From Siphonodentalium dalli (lineage: Eukaryota > Mollusca > Scaphopoda > Gadilida > Siphonodentaliidae): a DNA stretch of 64,000 bases. The notes beneath the pieces were generated by a model. It saw only the letters and a list, made by a program, of their open reading frames with translations. It was not told the origin of the DNA and searched no databases. Positions 22,943-33,790 of this stretch are shown here, one piece after another; within the stretch, counting starts at the first letter, position 1; every line of letters starts with the position of its first letter. The position numbers and the translations under genes were made by a program. Where the stretch lies: assembly GCA_032622095.1 (NCBI GenBank), contig CP136068.1:134609989-134673988 (forward strand), read 5' to 3'.

Positions 22943-23345
22943 GGTTTCTATATGCCAGTCTGTGTATATAGCGCATTGGTTGTAACTTTCAGTTTTATAC
23001 CCTGCTGTGGGTATAAATGTTCAAACATCATATCATTGGTTTCTATATGCCAGTCCGTGTATATATCACATTGGTTCTAACTTTCAGTTTTATACCCTGC
23101 TGTGGGTATAAATGTTCAAACATCATATCATTGGTTTCTATATGCCAGTCTGTGTATATAGCACATTGGTTGTAACTTTCAGTTTTATACCCTACTGTGG
23201 GTATAAATGTTCAATCATCATTTCATTGGTTTCTGTTGAAGATGGTCTGTCTTTTCCTAAATACGATTAATATAGTTTCCGGGGCATAACATAATAAATA
23301 TGAGTCGAAAACACCTGTCCGGAAACTCTTCTATCAATTAATATA
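22943..23345 (+). repeat. Three 95-bp tandem units plus unique tail (left block)
   Basis: Units start near 22943, 23039 and 23133. Each carries TATGCCAGTCTGTGTATATA, then the mini-palindrome TTATACCC...GGGTATAA. A tail of about 117 bp (23229-23345) contains AGTTTCCGG and its mirror CCGGAAACT. The same block with two units occurs at 25684-25985 in the same orientation, bracketing a LINE reverse transcriptase. Confidence 0.85.
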
Positions 23346-24922
23346 TGACTTCTTATCTAACTCAGGAATGCATCAACTTTAACGCCGAAAGAAACCAAAA
23401 ATTGTACTGTTGCTTTTTATATGTATGGAAAGCCTTTGATACGGTTTGGATAGACGGTCTTATGTATAAATTGTATGATTGGGGCCTAACTGGAATTGCT
23501 TTCAAATTTGTGCACCAATTGCTCTCCGGTGTCTATTGCACTGTGAGATATAACGATGTTACATCCAGATTAATAAAAATTGATCAAGGAACAAGGCAGG
23601 GGGGAATATGCTCTCCGAAATTTTACATGGTCTACGTTGACGAACTGATCCCATTACTATCAAAGTCAATGTATGGCTTTCATATGGAATCAATTAATTG
23701 TACATGCCCAACCCACGCTGATGACATGCTACTTTTTTCACTAACTGAACGTGGTTTGAATTCACTTATCAATATGTGTTTGAGTATAGCTGTACATGGC
23801 GTTACAAGTATAACACATCTAAATCTGTAATAATGGTACTTAATGAGACAAAGACACAATCCGATAAGTGTAAACGCCAATGGATCATGGGGCCTGAACA
23901 CCTTAAAGAAGTGGACAGTACAGTCCACCTGGGAATCCCAATTGCGAAGTATAAACAAACAAATAATTTTATCGCACATGTATGTGACAAACTGAGAAGC
24001 ACATTCCTTATGCTGTCGAATTCTGGCTTATATGCTGGAGGTCTAACTCCTCTGAGTTCCTCACTAATATATAAATCAGTCATTTTGCCAAGAGCGTTGT
24101 TCGGCACGGAGCTATTGTGGAATATAACCCAAAATGAAATTCTTAAAATAGAAAGAACTCATAGATTTTGCATAAAAACGATACAGGGATTCGAACCTAG
24201 GACCCGGACCGATATCGCTCTTGGCTTACTTGGAATTCACTCAATAGAATTCTACATAAATAAAAAGAAAATGTCACTATTATCATCATGTGCAATGTTG
24301 AATGCAACAATAAGAAAACTGTTAAACAAGTTTTCTTTCACAGAATGTATGAATACACGCTTCTGTCTACCACTCAGTCTCGCTTGTCTTGTTCTAAAAA
24401 CTACTTTTGTGACATTATGCAAATACTTGATCAATATGACTTATCTAATTACCTTTACCAATTTGCCACAGAGTCTCTTTTTCCGGACAAAAACTCGTGG
24501 AAACATATTTTTAACACAGGAATGGAAACATCACACGCGGATGCATGGAAATCAAGAACAAATTCTGACCCAAGTTTTTCTCTCTTCAATAGAATACACA
24601 CAGAATTATGTATGTCCTATGTTTGGCGCCTATGCAAATTATATCCAGAAGACAAGACCATGTATCTCACAATTGGCAAATTGATAAGCCAAATAGGTAT
24701 CAACAGAGAAATTCATGTACGAACTGTGATTCTACCACGACCGACATTTTGTCTCATATATTCATTGATTGTACGGCCATGTTTTCGTTTAGAAATGAGA
24801 TGGAATATTTTATTATGGATGCACTTGGGATTAATGCCTACATAAAATACGAATCGCTCTCAGGAGAAGCCAAATTAAGTGTGCTCCTTGGCAACTTATC
24901 AGAAATTGAGAGCGATATATAA
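23345..24922 (+). pseudogene. Decayed LINE reverse transcriptase between direct repeats
   Basis: Three frames together give an RT: AFDTVW motif A (about 23430-23450), GTRQGGICSP (about 23590-23620), HADDMLLFS as the catalytic ADD box (about 23715-23741), then VHLGIPI and a long thumb and C-terminal region. The protein ends with a zinc-like CTNC...HIFIDC word near 24715-24775. Frameshifts lie near 23770-23830, 24290-24330 and 24690-24720. The first catalytic Asp of motif A (normally FLDVxKAFD) is Tyr here, so this copy could not be active even if the frames were intact. No endonuclease domain is present upstream. Confidence 0.78.
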
Positions 24923-25543
24923 TGATTGAAGATGACGACATTCCAATTATAATTTTCAAAAATGTTGTCAAAATGTGGCAAGCTTATTACCTATATGCTG
25001 GTATGACCGGTGTTACTTAATATAGTGCACATTTGACCTTCTTTTTATTCATTCATATATTGCCCACTATAATATTGTCATCGAAATGAATATGTCACAT
25101 ATAATTATATATATACCTCACTATACTTCACGTTAACTACATACGTGACACGTGATATCCAGGTTATAATATGTCTCCAATTCTCACACGAATTATATTA
25201 TATTGAAAACGCACTTGCTTTATAAAACCATTCAAGTATACAAATAAATCGTGTAAGTTGCGTGTACACGTGTGCCTGTGCGTGTTGGTGCGTGCGTCCC
25301 ATTCGGTTGGGATCAGTTGGCCAGTAGGATGACAATCCAATGCTTCAGTATATCCTGCGCGTCCGGGTGCACGTGTGTGCGTTTGGCATACACCAATGTA
25401 TGCCGTTGTGGCTGCGCCCCTATGTGTGCGTACCATACGGCAACGAAATGGCGTTCGGATGCATTACAACCGCGTGTAGTCATGCCGAACAGTACGTGAC
25501 GGTACGTGTACGTAGGCGCGCAGACCCAACTCCATGCATAATG

Positions 25544-25575
<32 letters not shown>

Positions 25576-25683
25576 ATATACTTTTGATTGTTCATATGCT
25601 TATGTATAAGCGTTTGTATCATGTTCTTTATTTGCCATTTGTTCATATATAATCTTCAGTAATGGAGGATAATTAAAGATATA
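24923..25683. other. Non-coding gap with GC-richer patch and (AT)n
   Basis: About 25255-25530 is richer in GC and in GTGTGCG/CGTGTG words than its surroundings; short frames across it look like chance. A dinucleotide (AT) run of about 26 bp lies near 25543-25571. Confidence 0.5.
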
Positions 25684-25985
25684 TATATGCCAGTCTGTGT
25701 ATATAGCGCATTGGTTGTAACTTTCAGTTTTATACCCTGCTGTGGGTATAAATGTTCAAACATCATATCATTGGTTTCTATATGCCAGTCTGTGTATATA
25801 GCACATTGGTTGTAACTTTCAGTTTTATACCCTACTGTGGGTATAAATGTTCAATCATCATTTCATTGGTTTCTGTTGAAGATGGTCTGTCTTTTCCTAA
25901 ATACGATTAATATAGTTTCCGGGGCATAAAATAATAAATATGAGTCGAAAACACCTGTCCGGAAACTCTTCTATCAATTAATATA
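25684..25985 (+). repeat. Two 95-bp tandem units plus tail (right block)
   Basis: A nearly identical copy of 23039-23345, including the tail through TTCTATCAATTAATATA. It has one base change in GGGGCATAAAATAATAA. High identity to the left block suggests recent spread or conversion. Confidence 0.85.
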
Positions 25986-26164
25986 TTTTTTTATATCGAT
26001 ATGTTCTTATATATAATGAGATAATGCACAAAAGTCACAGACACTCATTAATGTCATTGTATAGCCAGTGAGTGGCTTAAGTTTTCAGGCAAATGTATAA
26101 ATATATGTTTTATTATATACATACTAGTCACAGATATTCGTTACTTGTATTGTATAGTCAATGA

Positions 26165-26580
26165 GGGTACGTTCATACACTGGCAAGTTTGCACGGCATT
26201 TCATTTCAGGCATTTTATCACAGAAAACCCAATGGTGCCAGATTATGAACGGCGACATGGATATAAAATGCATATTGACCAAAGCTAACGACACGAGGTG
26301 TAAAATTTCGGTAGTTCTACGTGTAACGTTGCCACTAACACATTGCATTAAAATACCTGTATGATTTATTTTTGCAAGATAATTGCATGCTATTTACAGG
26401 CAAATATCGATAGCATCGCCACCAGTGCATGGAACTACATAGTTTTTACTTATCTTGCAGTTAGCTGTATAGATGCATTGTATATGCATGTTTCCGCTCA
26501 TATTCTGGCACCACATGGTTTTCTATGAGAAAATGCCTGAAATATATGCCGTGCAAACTTGCCAGTGTATGAACGTACCC
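26165..26580. mobile_element. PIF/Harbinger-like MITE, copy C
   Basis: 416 bp with ends GGGTACGTTCATACACTGGC and mirror, flanked by TGA duplications (26162-26164 and 26581-26583). Two related loci lacking the element read through the junction: CAGTGAGTGGCTTAAGTT at about 26066-26083, and the mirror of ACTCAAACCACTCACTGACT at 20576-20600. This fixes both ends and the 3-bp duplication. Confidence 0.88.
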
Positions 26581-26584
26581 TGAG

Positions 26585-27355
26585 TGGCTTGAGTTCACGC
26601 CCCGTATATATCAACATACTGTTTACAACTTTACACGATGTGTGCTACGCGTCGCACAACTGTCGCGCAATTAATATTACGAGAAAAACAATGTCAGAAA
26701 TGGTAACGCGCTCAAGATCATATATTATATACCCATGTTTGTAATTATAGAATATAAAAAATATTGGTTTCTCGAATGACCAACTCAGAATTCTGTTAAA
26801 ATAACAATAACAACAAGCATCTAATTAACGAACCGGCGGCCGACTCGGCCGTCTCAGACCACAACCCTCAGTGGGCTGCAGAAAGAAAATATTAATGTCT
26901 ATAAAAGTTGAAATATAAGACTTACAAATTATCTTTTTCATTTCTTTTATTTTACAAACCAAAAATCAACATTATTGACATAATAATGTAAAGGACAATA
27001 AACGAAATTGAAATTCCCAACTACACCTTTTACCGGACTCGGCATCCTGGTCGCGCAGTTCGACTTTTAAATCCGTCCCAAAAATTCCATTTTTCTATAA
27101 ATAAAACCCCCAGCGTAAACTGCAGGGTCCAGGCGAAACAAGAATTTGTACATTAGTATACAGGCGGCGCGCGGAATTACCTCTTGTATACATGAAAGTT
27201 CGTAACCTAGTTTATGGCTAAAGCCAAAGTAAATTAGGAGTAAATTTGATTTTAAGATAACCTGTTAATCTGAAAGTTTACAAAAAAACATCTTCGACTC
27301 AAATTAATTATTTGTCTATATATTATCGATATTAGATCGTTGTTAGTACCGGGAA
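26585..27355 (-). repeat. Repeat family R3, copy b, interrupted by family R4
   Basis: In reverse complement, 26586-26665 and 27195-27355 match the two halves of 20310-20605. Between them lies about 500 bp of another repeat (26681-27180) that also occurs at 32001-32360, so R4 material appears to be inserted in R3. Confidence 0.55.
26681..27180 (+). repeat. Repeat family R4, copy a
   Basis: It shares ATGTCAGAAATGGTAACGC, CTCAAGATCATATATTATAT and GAATGACCAACTC with 32001-32117. It also shares CCCAACTACACCTTTTA, CAGTTCGACTT and ATCCGTCCC with 32175-32300. Only one arm of the hairpin found in copy b is present here. Confidence 0.65.
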
Positions 27356-28334
27356 CTTATTTAAATTCGCGTGCAGTCTATCTTTAAACGGTTATAAATG
27401 CATTGATATGTGATGGAATTAATATATACAGTCGTATATGTATACCACCCGTCGCCCACGTGGCTTATTATCGTGTAGAACGTATTAGTGTTTGATAGTT
27501 CGACCACAATGGGCAGTTTGATCGCTAACATGTCAATGTGAACAATGAAGCAGTTGCAATTCACAGATATCAATGTATGAATGAACTGAGTTGGATTGTG
27601 ACTGCTTGTTGACGGTAATTGCGGGTGTTCAACTCGACCACTTAGTTAATTCAAGTTCTATTTAAGCTATCATTATCGCAAGTGCACACATACCTGTGCA
27701 TACATGGCGAGACGTTTAACCATACTCATTAACGAGTAGTTCCCATAGGACATGTTGGTGTAATAAGTTCAATAAACAGGCGCATGCCGTTTGTTGATTC
27801 TAGTATCTAAACATTTCCCACCAAAGAACCTTCGTCGTCGGCTCATGTTTTTGTCTTAACACCACCACAAATGAATAATATATATTATTTTTTTTTACTT
27901 CATCCATTAATGAAGAGTTACAGAATCAAACGAAAGGAACTAACATAATCATAATGAAAATATACAAAATAATCTAACTCTAATCAAACATGAAGGAGCG
28001 AGAAAAAAGAAAATATTATTGGAAAGAAAAAAACCCCAAAAGAAGTAATAAATAAAAAACTGGAATATATGTATACAAAAATCGACATAAAAAACAGAAT
28101 TAAGTAAAGAAAAAAGTACCAAAATAATTTTAATTAATTACAAAAAAAACAAAAAACAAAAGAAAAACAAACAAACAAAAAAGGAGAAATACTACATGAT
28201 GAGGCAAGATACAAATCTAGAGACAACACTACAAATGATTAATATACATATACCATTTCAATATATACTTTTATAACTGGACCGGAAAATCCATTTAGTA
28301 AAAATTAGTTAAAGAGGCCCATATTGTTTGGACA
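27356..28334. other. No gene seen; A-rich stretch
   Basis: 27900-28190 is strongly A-rich on the plus strand (AAAAAACAAAAAACAAAAG-type sequence). It could be a decayed poly-A or simple-sequence region. No protein-like frame. Confidence 0.5.
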
Positions 28335-29030
28335 TTTTTATACCCCTGTATGTGGGTATATAGGAATCAGCTTGTTCGTCCGTGAATGCAACATTGTACG
28401 AGCTTGTATGCCAACATTTTGCAGTCAATTTTGTGTTAACTTACATGTACATATATTAAGTACCATGGGAACACTTGTACACCTTCGATTACGAGGTCCG
28501 TTCGACTTTTTAATGGAGTTAGCGTTGTCCTCCTTTCTAGACTTAGAAAATAGCAAAATGCATAATGTTGTATTCCTTGAGGTTTTTATGTTCTCGAAAA
28601 ACAAATATTTTAATATGTCTACCCTTAAAGGGGTACCGTACACTAAATCCGGCCATTTATGGGACCATCACATTTTATACTCAACAGAATATATTCAACA
28701 AATGAATGAATTTGAGTCATTGATTAGTGCAATATACACTCATGTTTTCTATGAATGATGCAAACAACATGGTAATTATAATGAAAATGAATAAATGGCT
28801 GGGAGTCATAAATTCATTTTCATTATAATTACCATGTTGTTTGCATCGTTCATAGAGCACATGAATGTATTTTTCACTAATCTATGGCTCAAATTCATTC
28901 ATTTGTTGCAGCATATATTATGTTGAGTATAAAAGGAGATGGTTCCATAAAGGGCCGGATCTAGTGTACAGTACCCCTTTAATGTAGCCCAATTTCACTG
29001 CGGGGGTATACTTAGTCCCGTTGTGACAGT
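28335..29030 (+). repeat. TATACCC-bounded dispersed repeat, host of a MITE
   Basis: It begins TTATACCCCTGTATGTGGGTATA and ends near GGGGGTATACTTAG. The start resembles the repeats at 42500 and 58262, which also open with a TATACCC/GGGTATA motif followed by a GTCCGTC-like word. A Kolobok-like hairpin element is inserted in it at 28629-28978. Confidence 0.45.
28629..28978. mobile_element. Kolobok-like hairpin MITE (TTAA flanks)
   Basis: It starts AGGGGTACCGTACACTA and ends with the mirror AGTGTACAGTACCCCT, flanked by TTAA at 28625-28628 and 28979-28982. It is a full-length palindrome, with arms meeting near 28800 (ATGGTAATTATAATGAAAATG and its mirror). TTAA duplications with AG-starting ends fit Kolobok rather than piggyBac, whose ends start CCC. 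No coding capacity. Confidence 0.75.
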
Positions 29031-29356
29031 CCCACCTCTAGTTTTTCCAACGTTGTCACTCTCATTAGCAGGGTAGAGCGAAACCCAAATAATCACATTT
29101 TAAACGGACATGGCTCATTTGACCTTCCTAGTTTTGTCTACATGATTTGGAATGATGTATACGTTGGGTTAACACATACATGAAATATTAACATACCGCC
29201 TTCGTGTGCTCTAAACAATACTTTTCGTGGTCATAGCCCTTTTCCAGCTGATTTAAATTTTTCGCACATCAGATGTGAAACAGAAACAAACCTTCTGTAT
29301 TTCTACCATGCATATCAGGAATAGACTAACACGGAGTACTCTTTTTGTTCCATGCC

Positions 29357-29550
29357 GTGCAAATGGCTGTTTTTTTTTATTTGGGACTCAAACATCGTGT
29401 TCAAAGTTGTATTTTCATGACTTAAATGCGTCTTTCTGAGAATGCTCCTAGAAAGGTATTTCAAGTATTTATCGACCTATATTTCGATACCAGGAAAATA
29501 GAAAAGTGAATATAATTCAGGTTTATTTTTGGAGCACTTTAAGTACAATG
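29357..29550. repeat. Dispersed repeat family R2, copy c
   Basis: It matches 14234-14500 and 14560-14765: TGACTTAAATGCGTCTTTCT, TATTTATCGACCTATATTTC and AAAGTGAATATAATTC occur in order. Confidence 0.6.
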
Positions 29551-29903
29551 CTTTTACATCAGTCCTTTATTGAGCTACATGTAACATAACAACACCGTAA
29601 TATCAAACGTAAGCTTCAGAAGCAAGGGAACTCGTTCGGATACCAACCATGTTTCGATAACAACATGATGGATGGGCCCATGTGTACAGTTGTGGTCTAA
29701 ATAATCGACCCTCCTTAACATATTTTACCACCTTCATACCGCGGCCGACCGTGGTACCACATCGCCATCGCGGTTAGACCGCGTGTTTCATGCGATGTTT
29801 ATATGAACTTTTTATTGATGATGCAATCGCGAATGTCGGTCCATGACCAACTTGAATAAACCGTAAACAATTTATTAATTGAAATATTGTTTTGTGTATA
29901 GTT

Positions 29904-30241
29904 AGAGTGATGTGAAACACTCCGGTGGGGATATCAAATAGAAATGGAGAAAAATCTTGCGCAAAGTAGTATTTTTTACAAATAATATATCCCAATTGAC
30001 AACAAACACCGTCATTCTTATACATGTATATTAATTAAATACAGTGATTCTCGATTGCGAAATCGTTTTCGTTAGCTTATCGCAGATAGTAGCTTCCTGA
30101 ATCGAGAAATAAATATCTACAATTGCGCGTAGTTCAGACGATGTTTTCTATGTAGTGGTAAGGTCGATTTGTTTGAAATTTTCGGCTTACTAGAATGGTA
30201 TATTCCTCCAGTTGGCATAGCGCCTGAATACTAACTTAACT
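29904..30241. repeat. Dispersed repeat family R1, copy c
   Basis: It aligns closely with 13475-13811 and is followed by about 960 bp without counterpart before the family's next word resumes near 31204. That gap may be an insertion (30242-31203) of unknown type. Confidence 0.7.
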
Positions 30242-31330
30242 AGAATGCACTCAGAGAGATGCCAACGTGCGCAAAAATGTAATAAACAATAATTAAAAAA
30301 ATAATTTCACTGTATTTTACTTAATTTATTATATTTAATTTAATGTTAGCAAAAAAAGACAATTACCATTTCTCATTTCATCACAGATAAAAGGCAAATT
30401 ACTATATTAATCATTTAAGTAATTAAAACCAATTCCATGTTGCTGAAAGGATGAGACTTTAATATCGATTACAATTTTTTCAGCGGCATATTTTGATTTT
30501 CATTTTCCGATAGTCAAAGTTGACCAAAGGAGCCATTATAAGAAATAATTATTAATTTGTGTAAATATTGATAGCAGCCAATATGCAACAATAAATATCA
30601 ATAATTAATCAATAATTAATCAATAACGATCATTTTATGTAATAATAAACTCTTCAAACGGTGTTTGTGTCAACAAATGCGTTTTGTTTTGTGTTACGTC
30701 ATTCGTCGTATTTGACCCGGAACTCGGCTGAAGGTTAGGCTATTCAGCCTATTGCGTCGAATTACGAAATCGCGTTTTGAATGTCTCTCTTTTCCCGCAC
30801 GATAAAAAGAGGTCTTCGCACGAACCAAAAATGATAAAACTTCCCAATTATAAGTAAAAATATCCAAATGAAGGAGTCTATGTAGGTCCCGAAGGAGTCT
30901 ATAGACTCTTTGATGTAGAGATATTTTGACCTGGGAGAAAAAATCGAAATCGAGGCTCACTAAGAGCATGCCAGTTTTAAATATAGAAAGAGGGAATCCC
31001 GACAAATAGCGATATCGGCGACAAACAAATAATCGAAACAACACATAAAATAAACATAGCAAACACGCGGCACAGTAAAAATGTCAGAACGCCACGAGGT
31101 TTCACGTCGTTTTTGGTGACGTCATGGATTGAAACGGAGTAGGGTGACACCAACGTACGAATCTGTCTGATCGCCATACTATTGCGCGAGCGCACGTAAT
31201 AATTTCACGCACCCGAATAAGTACATAAGTTGTCTTTAACTCAGTCCTTAAAATTAGCTGCGGCAAAAGGCGATGCCGTAGAAGAGCGGTATAAGTCAAT
31301 ATAGAATGTATGCAATACTATTCGGGCCAC
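30242..31330. other. No gene seen; probable insertion in R1
   Basis: A 122-codon minus-strand frame (30694-31062) has low protein character and is taken as chance. No terminal inverted repeats were recognised at either edge. Confidence 0.4.
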
Positions 31331-31505
31331 TTCCTAATGGCTCGTCTGGCGCTCGTCGAAAGCGACATTAGTGCGCACAGAAATCTTCATAATGTCGCAT
31401 GTTTTGTCCATTTTCACTTTCATGATTTGTCGCGGCCAATAGCGACACAAGCGACAAAACATGTGACATTTTGTCGCTTTCGGCACGCACCAGAAGCGTC
31501 ATCAG
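31331..31505. repeat. Foldback hairpin, GC-richer
   Basis: The left arm words GTCTGGCGCTCGTCGAAAGCGACATTAGTGC are mirrored by the right arm GACATTTTGTCGCTTTCGGCACGCACCAGA with several mismatches, given here by their shared core CGAAAGCGACA. The middle carries further GTCGCnnnTTTGTC words. No terminal duplication resolved. Confidence 0.6.
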
Positions 31506-32000
31506 GATGCGACATATGGGGTTAATACTAACTTAATAAGTACACAATGTATTGATATACTAACTATAAATACTCTCAAATCAACGTTGTCATTCCAATT
31601 AGCAGGATTGAGAGAAGCAAAATAAGTTCAAGAGGCGGCTTTCACAACAGGACATTGTTGATCTGATCATTGTTTATTTCAATAACAATATACGGAAAAC
31701 AGCGTGGATATTCAATAGCAGTAATTAATATTTAATGAACATTCAATGATGTATTCAGGGTTCTAGACCTCCGGTGACAATATACAAAATCTAATTCAAC
31801 ACAATTCTCCCTCACTTGGACAATGAACATTACAGGCTCTACAGATCATACTCTCCTATATACATGTATATATATACCGGACTTCACGGTGCGGAATCAC
31901 TTGGTTTCGAGTTGATGAGTACCACGCATTCAAAATGGCCGAGTCGATCGCGACCAGAAACGAGGAGAAAGGTAATAAACTAGGATAATTATATACATGT
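31506..32000. other. No gene seen
   Basis: AT-rich with short random frames. CAACGTTGTCATTCCAATTA near 31582 resembles a word near 29042, so this is probably repeat-derived. Confidence 0.4.
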
Positions 32001-32360
32001 ACAAGAAAACCAATGTCAGAAATGGTAACGCACTCAAGATCATATATTATATACCCATGATTGTAATTATAGAATATAAAATATATTGGTTTCACGAATG
32101 ACCAACTCATAATTCCGAAAAAGCAACTATATACGGCTTATCACTGACGGTTTCTCATGCATCTGACCAGAATTCCCAACTACACCTTTTATATATTTTA
32201 GGGACGGATTAAAAAGTCGAACTGCGACCGGAGGCCGAATCCGGTATACCGGATTCGGCCTCCGGTCGCAGTTCGACTTGTTTATCCGTCCCTAAAAATT
32301 CCCATTTCTATAAATAAAACGCCCATGGCCCATGTATACCAAGAATATCAAGAACATTAT
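32001..32360 (+). repeat. Repeat family R4, copy b
   Basis: It matches 26681-27180 on either side of a perfect hairpin (32197-32294). The left part aligns from ATGTCAGAAATGGTAACGC; the right part aligns from AAAAATTCC through ATAAATAAAAC. Confidence 0.65.
32197..32294. repeat. Near-perfect 98-bp hairpin with no loop
   Basis: Arms TAGGGACGGATTAAAAAGTC...CGAATCCGGTA mirror each other around the axis at 32245/32246 with only two or three mismatches. The arm is GC-rich (CTGCGACCGGAGGCC). One arm alone survives in the related locus at about 27030-27090. Confidence 0.85.
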
Positions 32361-33020
32361 AGACGCGGAGCGCGAAATTACATAGTATTTTGGCACCTAT
32401 GGGCATATGCCATACTATTTTCAAACAAGTTGATACTTCATTCGTGTCCAAACTCAGTTGTTTGCTCAAACATTCTGACCAGTTGTCAGTCGAATGATTC
32501 TCCTGTAGATGTATGGACATGTGTATTCCACGAACCTCCGACTGGCAACTTTGGTCATAATGTTATAGAAAACTGCTGAGTATTTCCGAATAAATAAGGT
32601 ATCAACTTTAAAGAAAAAAATTCGCATATGCTCGTAACAGTAAACAATCCATGTTTTGTATCAATTCCTCATATATTATGTTTTTGTGCGTTTAAACATT
32701 TTGAATGCGTGGTACTCACCAACCTCGAAACCACGTGATTCTCCACCGTGGGACTTATATGCTATTGATGAGCATTATCGCCTTTATCTTGACAACGCTG
32801 TCCCTCATTTGGACGATGGATCTACAGATGATATATGTCGAACTAATGAGCGTTATCGTATGCGCGCGTTTATATCTTGGCCACTACTTGTATAACTTCA
32901 CAAATATTTCGTGACACGCAGTCTACACATTGGAAACTTCCGCAATGCTCTTGAGAGGACTACATGACAGTTCAGATGGTCGATGTTAAAGGCACACAAG
33001 CCGATTCGATCGTCCCCGTA
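32361..33020. other. No gene seen
   Basis: Only short frames; no repeat partner recognised apart from scattered words. Confidence 0.5.
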
Positions 33021-33024
33021 TCCA

Positions 33025-33790
33025 GAGACGTTGCGACAGGGGGGGGGGGGGGTGGTCAAAAGTTTCAACAGTTGGAAATTTCATACCTGCCAAAAAATTA
33101 GTTGGAAATTTCACACCAACAATAGGTTGAAAATTTTCTTGTAGTTTGATTTTCAAACAATTTATTGGGGGGAATTAATTGTTTTTGGACCAATATTTGC
33201 ATATTTTCCTATTTGTTGTCGAAATTTTTGACTGAAATGGTCATCAGTTGGAAATTTTCCAACCTTAGGGGGGGTGATAGGTTGGAAATTTCAAACACTT
33301 GGAAAGCTTATGTCCTGGTCCCTCCCCCGTGGCCAGTCAAAACTGCTAGCTAATCTAAGAAAACAATATTGTCATACATTTGTTCAACAGTGTCATCAGT
33401 TGGAAATTTTACAACCTCAGTGGTGTCAGGTAGGAAGGCTTGAGACTAGTCTAGATGCTAGGATTTTGCTATTTTCTTGTTCAGATTTCAAAATGTTCGC
33501 ACACCGGGCCGAACCATGGTCGGCCCGGTGTGTCATTGTCCCTCGTTCGTGGCCAACACAAAACTGCTAAAATAGTTTAACATGTCAATATTTTACTAAA
33601 TTTGGTAAAACTTGTGGTCTGGAATGCTCATCAGTTGGAGAAATTTCCAACCCTATAGGAAAGCTTCAGTTGAGGCATGTCTTATAGATGCTAGGTTTTG
33701 CGATTTTATTGTATAGTTTGACAAATTTTCTCACACCGAGCCGAACAACCATGGTAAGCCCGGTGTGTCCTGTTCTCTTGCCCGTAACTG
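33025..33790 (+). repeat. About 225-bp tandem repeat, three units, with GC palindromes
   Basis: CATCAGTTGGAAATTTTCCA, TAGATGCTAGGATTTTGC and GTGTGTCATTGTCCCTC recur with a period near 225 bp (for example 33242, 33393 and 33629 for the first). The last two units each hold a palindrome: CACACCGGGCCGA and its exact mirror at 33500-33532, and a decayed version at 33732-33767. A run of 12 or more G lies at about 33040-33052. Confidence 0.65.

Noticed and set aside
22943-23228. 95-bp units as a hammerhead ribozyme retrozyme
   Set aside because: The conserved CTGANGA and GAAA core words of a hammerhead are not present in the unit.
24180-24215. GGGATTCGAACC word resembling a tRNA B box
   Set aside because: It lies inside the LINE RT frame, where it encodes the conserved QGFEPRTRTD stretch, and there is no A box nearby.
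22943-25985. Direct repeat blocks as LTRs of an LTR retrotransposon
   Set aside because: No TG...CA ends, primer-binding site, protease or integrase, and the RT between them is of the non-LTR type.
28324-28758. 144-codon plus-strand frame
   Set aside because: It runs from a dispersed repeat into one arm of a palindromic MITE; a by-product of repeat sequence.
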